Part shown: positions 58,728-64,000 of the stretch, one piece after another
Layout of the letters: the number at the start of each line of letters is the position of its first letter
Numbering within the stretch: the stretch's first letter is position 1
NCBI GenBank assembly: GCA_958450365.1
Contig: CAUEEP010000736.1
Span: 2,105,501-2,169,500, forward strand
DNA length: 64,000 nucleotides
DNA from: Mesorhabditis belari
Lineage: Eukaryota; Nematoda; Chromadorea; Rhabditida; Rhabditidae
Reading direction: 5' to 3'
Notes under the pieces: generated by a model
Database searches by the model: none
What the model was told of the DNA's origin: nothing
The model's input: the letters and a program-made list of their open reading frames with translations, nothing else
Program-made: the position numbers and the translations under genes

Positions 58728-58845
58728 GCACGGGGATCGAACCCGGGACCTCCACCGCGACCTCTCGCTTACCAAGCGAACGCTCTACCAATGAGCTCTA
58801 CAGAGTCTGTAGAGCTCATTGGTAGAGCGTTCGCTTTGTATACAT
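58728..58845 (-). pseudogene. tRNA-Thr(GGT)-like pseudogene with inverted 5' half
   Basis: On the minus strand, 58810 down to 58728 reads GAGCTCATTGGTAGAGCG (D-arm, A box), TTCGCTTGGTAAGCGAG (anticodon arm, loop TTGGTAA, anticodon GGT) and CCCGGGTTCGATCCCCG (T-arm, B box). A 13-base insertion precedes the T-arm, and the 5' acceptor strand (CTCTGTA) does not pair with the 3' strand (GCTGACC). On the plus strand from 58806 the 5' half alone is repeated in inverted orientation, ending in the anticodon loop. Confidence 0.7.
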
Positions 58846-58852
58846 GTATAGA

Positions 58853-59080
58853 CTACTGAGGCAGAAGTGTAGTTGTCGTAGCTGATGATACTTCGATGGC
58901 CGGGCTGGGGCACTCGGAGGGGAACCCACAAAAGTCGAACCCACGACTATCCCGCGCTTAACTTGACAGATCGGACAGGATAGACCGCAGGCCCTTCCTC
59001 TTCAAGGCCCCATACCTAGTATTTAGTGGATCAAAATCGATCCACTGTAAGTCGATCTTTAAATTAAATCCAAAAATACA
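58853..59080 (-). repeat. 5S-rRNA-like dispersed repeat (copy 2)
   Basis: Inverted relative to 55165-55495. On the minus strand it reads GGTCTATCCTGTCCGATCTG followed by TCAAGTTAAGCG, close to the CCATCCCGTCCGATCTG...CAAGTTAAGC region of nematode 5S rRNA. The GC-rich body then follows. The TCTAA tail is absent and replaced by the tRNA-half junction. Confidence 0.6.
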
Positions 59081-59790
59081 GACATGTATCTTGCTTTGAG
59101 AGTAGAGCCTTATGGCCAGGATAATTGTGTTTACATTTGCACTCAAAGTACACTTGAAATCTAGCTGCTGTACTTTGTGCTTGAAAATGAAACCCTACTT
59201 AATTTTACATTTTCTTGCATTAACACCAATTTCATTAGAAAAATCTAGCATTCAGTGCTCTAGAAAAGGTATTTCAGTGAACAAATTTCAATAAAAATTC
59301 TTGTTTATCTAAATTTTAGCCCTTAAATCTTATCCATTTTGAATCTTATTCATGAAAATTACAAAATCTAATCATTTCAAAACTAAGAATTCTTTCTCAG
59401 TCTTTTCAATATGAACTTCTGAAAGAGAACTCTTCTCTAATCCAATTAAAATCTTCGTTGAAATTCATCTTTTCTATTTTAAAAAGGTTTAAAAAGTCAA
59501 AGATAAACTTTTTACAATTTTAAAACTTTTCCAAATCCCTAAAATCTCGTGGAAAGTGAGTATCACTTTGTGACACTTAACAGGTGTTCTTTCTTCTTTT
59601 TTTCCATGTAATCAGGATCTAAAAGTCGTTTGGATTTCGTTTTTCAAGTGGTTTACATGCTGAGTGATTGATTGGTTGAGAAATGAGAGGAAGAGATAGC
59701 AAGACTAGATCAAGGATCTGGATCTCATAATGCCTAGGTCTTGATTTTAAATCGATAACTTCAATGCTCAGTATTTTAAGTCCAGTAAAC
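59081..59790. other. Intergenic sequence
   Basis: A TTTACATTTGCACTCAAAGT phrase at 59131 repeats one at 58658. No gene recognised. Confidence 0.4.
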
Positions 59791-59960
59791 GAGTAAAGTC
59801 GACTCTCTCTATAACGGAACTCTATATAGCGGAAAACTCTGTATAATGGAATCGAATTTTCATCCTAGCCAACGCCGAAGCTATATAAAACGGCACTCTA
59901 TATAACGGAAACATTTTTTGGTTGTCCCTTCCATTCCATTATCGAGAAAGTCGACTGTTT
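59791..59960. mobile_element. Pogo/Tigger-like MITE, second family
   Basis: AGTCGACTCTCTCTATAACG at the left and a diverged complement (CATTATCGAGAAAGTCGACT) at the right, with TATAACGGAA subterminal repeats. About 165 bp, with no coding capacity. Confidence 0.75.
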
Positions 59961-60009
59961 TCCATTTGTCGACTGTTAGAGAAATTGAAATGAGATTTGA
60001 TCAGCTGTT

Positions 60010-60375
60010 CTAGTTGTTCACTAGTTGTTCACTAGTCCACTAGTCCACTAGTCCACTAGTCCACTAGTCCACTAGTCCACTAGTCCACTAGTCCACTAGT
60101 CCACTAGTCCACTAGTCCACTAGTCCACTAGTCCACTAGTCCACTAGTCCACTAGTCCACTAGTCCACTAGTCCACTAGTCCACTAGTCCACTAGTCCAC
60201 TAGTCCACTAGTCCACTAGTCCACTAGTCCACTAGTCCACTAGTCCACTAGTCCACTAGTCCACTAGTCCACTAGTCCACTAGTCCACTAGTCCACTAGT
60301 CCACTAGTCCACTAGTCCACTAGTCCACTAGTCCACTAGGCCACTAGTCCACTAGGCCACTAGGCCACTAGTTTC
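60010..60375. repeat. CCACTAGT minisatellite (long array)
   Basis: More than 40 almost identical copies of the 8-mer CCACTAGT. A few final units convert to CCACTAGG/CTAGGCCA. Each unit carries an ACTAGT palindrome. Confidence 0.97.
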
Positions 60376-61384
60376 CTAGACTAGTTGTTCAGTTTAGAAT
60401 TAGTTTTATTCTAATCTTTCAAGTGGATAACTTAATCATTTTAGAAATACTTAAGTTTCAGTTCAAAACGAGATCCCCATTTCACTCTCATCTATGTATT
60501 GGTGGATGAGGTGAATCCCCAGCATCGATACATCATCTCCCGTCTCGAGCTCCTTTCATCCCCTCCAAATTGACTCGTCCCCTATCTACCCCTCTTTTTC
60601 TTCTTTTTACCCCTTTCAGTTCCGTCAAATATTATCCCCGAGAAGTGCACTTTTTCTCAATTTCAAATAATCCTTCCTTTATTTTTATCGGATTTCGAGA
60701 GATGATTTTAAAATATCATTATTTTCTTCTCTATTTTTTCAAATCATTTTCTAATCAGCTATTTTCCGATAGATGATAATCCGTCGGATTGTCTATTAAA
60801 CAATCGGTCTATCGGTCTATCGGATTGCAAAAATCAATCCAGTTACCCCATTTTCCATACCCAATTTCTCATTTTTCTTTTCTTTTTCTTAAGTTTAAGT
60901 TTATTTAATTTATTTACTATTTACTATTTACTTTACGAAGTTTAAAATGTAAGATGTAATCTTGGGGAAGAGTTTAAGAGGCTTTGTTGAATAAAAATGA
61001 ATAGGGAATAAGGCTAGAATTTTGCCTAACGTTGTAAGCCTTTAAAGTAACTCTTGGATCTAGTACTGTGCCCAGTTCTTTTTTTACTTTTGATCAATGA
61101 TCAATTGAACAAGTTTTTATCATTCTCAGGATGTTTTTCCTTTCTGCATAATCCAATCGTAAGTAGCTTCTGCAACAAACGAAAAACAAGATTTGTTTTC
61201 TTCTATCAAAATCATTTCCTCATATCCAATTATCCTTTTCCTTCATTTCCCGTCACATATCTGTGCAAATAATACTTTAATTGCTCAACTTTTTAAATAC
61301 TTTTCAATGTTCATTGTTTCATTTGTTCATTTGTTCATTTGTTTGTTCATTTTGTTTTTTTTCTTTGTTTCATTTGTTCAAGCT
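60376..61384. other. Intergenic sequence
   Basis: A less AT-rich block at 60470-60600 (CCCCAGCATCGATACATCAT) is followed by AT-rich DNA. ATCGGTCTATCGGTCTATCG occurs near 60805. No exon recognised. Confidence 0.35.
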
Positions 61385-61527
61385 AAACTTTCCAAATCAA
61401 AATAAGATCTAAGCGGCTCTGCATGGATCTTATTTTGATTTGGAAAGTTGCTCTAGCTCTGCATGGATCTTATTTTGATTTGGAAAGTTGCTCTAGCTCT
61501 GCATGGATCTTATTTTGATTTGGAATG
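61385..61527. repeat. 42-bp tandem repeat with inverted first unit
   Basis: GCTCTGCATGGATCTTATTT plus TGATTTGGAAAGTTGCTCTA repeats three times. An inverted CTTTCCAAATCAAAATAAGATC precedes it, making a hairpin. Confidence 0.92.
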
Positions 61528-61650
61528 TATTGGGTTGATGGAAAAGTCCTTTCCGATTTTTTGGGAGAGTACCTTAAATTTGTCGAATTTTTGACGTTTT
61601 ATAGCTCATCATAAAGCTGAATTCAAGATTCTGAAAATGCGTGTCTAGTA
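61528..61650. mobile_element. Truncated mariner-like element
   Basis: The left end TATTGGGTTGATGGAAAAGT and about 120 following bases match 37186 and 61861, then the copy breaks off at GAAAATGCGTGTCTAG. Confidence 0.85.
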
Positions 61651-61860
61651 AAAAGTAAATATTTTCAAGTTTAGATTAGATTCTTGAGCTCAGTAGAATC
61701 ATAATTATCTTAAAAAGATAATTGTGACTCTACTGAGATCAAGAATCTAAATTTTTAAGCCTTAAAATAATTTAAATGTAAATTTTTACTTCTGCAAATG
61801 ATAATGCAACTTTTAAATGCAAATTTCTTGTTTGATCTAAAGCTAAAGGCATCACTGATT

Positions 61861-62250
61861 TATTGGGTTGATGGAAAAGTCCTTTCCGATTTTCCGATTA
61901 CCTTAAATTTGTCGAATTTTGACGACGTTTTATAGCTCATCCTAAAGCTGAATTCAAGACGGATCGATTGGTAAAAACCGTTTTGAGATATCTCTTTTCT
62001 AAAAGTTTTTGCAGCTATTTTAGTAAAGGGCGGCAGAGCCAAAAAATGGCTGCTTTCACGTTTCGTTAGTTTTCCGTGCAGAAACCTAGGCTAAAAACAT
62101 GTGTTTCGTGATCAGCGTCAAAAATAATCCCTAGACACGCATTTTCAGAATCTTGAATTCAGCTTTAGGATGAGCTATAAAACGTCAAAATTGGACAAAT
62201 TTAAGGTACTCTCCCAAAAAATCGGAAAAGACTTTTCCATCAACCCAATA
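61861..62250. mobile_element. Mariner-like non-autonomous element
   Basis: Complete, with TATTGGGTTGATGGAAAAGT and its exact complement at the right. The arms extend inward for about 100 bp (TTTTATAGCTCATCCTAAAG). The open frame at 61860-62042 (minus) is the same repeat-derived frame seen at 37660-37887, not an independent gene. Confidence 0.88.
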
Positions 62251-62284
62251 TTTATAACTGATATCGACTGATATCAGTTATAGC

Positions 62285-62682
62285 ACTAGGCCACTAGTCC
62301 ACCAGGCCACTAGTCCACTAGGCCACTAGTCCACTAGGCCACTAGTCCACTAGGCCACTAGTCCACCAGGCCACTAGTCCACTAGGCCACTAGTCCACTA
62401 GGCCACTAGTCCACTAGGCCACTAGTCCACTAGGCCACTAGTCCACTAGGCCACTAGTCCACTAGGCCACTAGTCCACTAGGCGTCCACTGGCCACTAGT
62501 CCACTAGGCCACTAGTCCACTAGGCCACTAGTCCACTAGGCCACTAGTCCACTAGGCCACTAGTCCACTAGGCCACTAGTCCACTAGGCCACTAGTCCAC
62601 TAGGCCACTAGTCCACTAGGCCACTAGTCCACTAGGCCACTAGTCCACTAGGCCACTAGTCCACTAGGCCACTAGTCCTTAC
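62285..62682. repeat. 16-bp minisatellite (CCACTAGGCCACTAGT)
   Basis: About 24 copies of CCACTAGGCCACTAGT, a dimer of the CCACTAGT unit and its GGCC variant. One irregular unit lies near 62480. Confidence 0.97.
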
Positions 62683-63620
62683 TGACTTACTTTAAAACTA
62701 TAAAGATCACAAAGTATAACTATTAACTTTCCTTGTCCAATTCTCAAATAATTTTCGATTCTTCATTGCTTAACTCATTTCCTTTTAAAGCAAATGTTAA
62801 AGTCGAAAAAGGTATCACCAAACTGAAGAACTATAATCGATTTCCATTCTGAAATACTCAAAAATTGAGGAAAGTTCAAAAGAAAAGTTTGATCTTTTCT
62901 TTTGTGATCTTTTGTGATCAAAATTTTGGGTTCATTTTCGAGTTCCCGTGTTCGTTGCTTTTTCAACTTCATTTCTCGCTTTCTTGACTGAAAAAAGGAA
63001 CGCAAAACTTTCTTATTCATCGCGTAAATTGAATAAAAGAAAACCCCCAGCTTCCGTCTCAAAAGGGAATACTCCAAAGCTCGAAAAAGTAAAGAGGAAT
63101 TTTACCTTGAGAATTTGGAGAGATTCCAGAAATTGCTGAAAATTTACAACTGATTTGCAGCCCTTCGTTTCTGAGCTGAAAGCTTTCTGAGCTGACACTG
63201 TTTCTGCTGCAATTCTAATTGAATCTATTCAGTCTAATAGCATAGTTTTAATGTTTTGATTGTAAACATTTTCACTAGCTTTACTAGTGCAATAAAAGTT
63301 ACAAAAGAAAGTTGGGAAAATTTGATCTTAAAACCCAATAAATGATAGGAATTCGAAGGATTTCCGGTCAAAACGGAGGCTCAACGGAAACTCGGAAATG
63401 TGGATTAAATAAGGAAATAAGTTCCAAATTAGTACAAAATTTTTGTTCCAGATTTTGCAGCTTTTTCGATGTCCAGTTATTCTTAGAACTTTAGGTTTTT
63501 GATTTTAAAATTAACTGACAATTGTGTTTGATATTTAGATAGAATCTCTAGAATTTTGTTTATTTATTGAATCTTTTCATTTATCAGTATCTTTTTTCTC
63601 AATCAGGCATTTTAACCAAT
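62683..63620. other. Intergenic sequence with one possible exon
   Basis: At 63037-63153 (+) a 38-codon frame (AAG to TGA) reads as a basic, helix-like C-terminus (RLKREYSKARKSKEEFYLEN, then LERFQKLLKIYN). It has no clear upstream exon and competes with other open frames. The rest shows nothing identifiable. Confidence 0.25.
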
Positions 63621-63842
63621 TTTCAGTCCATTTGCCATTGCCATTTGCCATTTGCCATTTGCCATTGCCATTTGCCGTTTGCCATTGCCATTTGCCATTG
63701 CCATTGCCATTTGCCATTTGCCATTGCCATTGCCATTTGCCATTGTCATTGCCATTTGCCATTTGCCATTTGCCATTGCCATTGCCATTGCCATTGCCAT
63801 TGCCATTGCCATTGCCATTGCCATTGCCATTGCCATTGCCAA
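63621..63842. repeat. GCCATT/GCCATTT minisatellite
   Basis: About 35 units mixing 6-bp GCCATT and 7-bp GCCATTT, becoming pure GCCATT after 63770. All frames in both strands stay open because of it. Confidence 0.97.
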
Positions 63843-64000
63843 TCTATAAATTTACTCATATCTTAGCCGGATTCCGGCCGGAAATTTTAGATTTTTACTT
63901 TTACTTTTTACTTAGATTACTAGATTTACTTTTCCTGGCTCAAAATCCAATTTTTTATCGAATAAGAGGAAATTCAACGTTTTTAAAACAAATACGGTCA
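63843..64000. other. Window end
   Basis: AT-rich, with a GCCGGATTCCGGCCGGAA palindrome at 63866-63883. No gene is seen. Confidence 0.35.

Noticed and set aside
62285..62682. CRISPR-like repeat array
   Set aside because: The 16-bp units are directly adjacent without unique spacers, in a eukaryotic genome. This is a minisatellite.
63567..63866. CHLPFAIC/MANGNGKW repeat frames
   Set aside because: They arise from the GCCATT minisatellite. Open frames exist on both strands and in several phases.

Overview
This is nematode nuclear DNA. The evidence is a cuticle collagen with the usual N-terminal anchor, RKKR processing site, Gly-X-Y blocks and cysteine pairs. Introns in genes are mostly 38-60 bp with GTAAG/TTTCAG-type ends. 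Several start codons lie just behind a TTTCAG-like acceptor, as expected for spliced-leader trans-splicing. A degenerate array of TTAGGC, the nematode telomere unit, is also present. The window is AT-rich and unusually loaded with MITEs, foldback elements and minisatellites. The species cannot be named from the sequence.

Layout. At 1-1.2 kb there is a foldback element. At 1.3-2.5 kb (+) lies a secreted, Cys-rich protein, probably GPI-anchored. At 3.05-4.05 kb (+) lies the cuticle collagen, tail to tail with pcm-1 (protein-L-isoaspartate O-methyltransferase, 4.46-5.68 kb, -). From 5.7 to 17.0 kb there is no secure gene. This stretch holds a palindromic MITE, a 15-bp minisatellite, an AAAACC-rich foldback and islands of higher-complexity sequence, one of them duplicated, which could be regulatory DNA of the next gene. 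At 17.0-19.9 kb (+) lies an odd-skipped-family three-zinc-finger transcription factor. At 20-25 kb there are repeats and the C-terminal scrap of a non-LTR retrotransposon. At 25.0-27.5 kb (+) lies a 122-residue acidic protein with a signal peptide and a GPI-type tail. Its introns have been swollen by MITEs and tandem repeats, and pieces of it are duplicated downstream. At 27.5-36.5 kb there are repeats only. At 36.5-41.4 kb (+) lies a complete tetraspanin with seven exons. Its second and sixth introns carry mariner-like and foldback elements, gene-like fragments, tRNA-like sequences and a TTAGGC-like array. From 41.4 to 64 kb I found no secure gene. That stretch contains MITEs, a mariner transposase relic, tRNA-derived and 5S-rRNA-like dispersed repeats and several long minisatellites.

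The six secure genes do not form a pathway or operon. Four of their products act at the cell surface or cuticle (Cys-rich GPI-type protein, collagen, small GPI-type protein, tetraspanin), one is a protein-repair enzyme and one is a developmental regulator. All exon models were assembled by hand from splice signals and reading-frame continuity, and each closes in frame from start to stop. The most notable points are the density and nesting of mobile elements, a MITE insertion with its empty site preserved in a neighbouring duplicate, the interstitial telomere-like array, and short-RNA-gene-derived repeats (tRNA and 5S).
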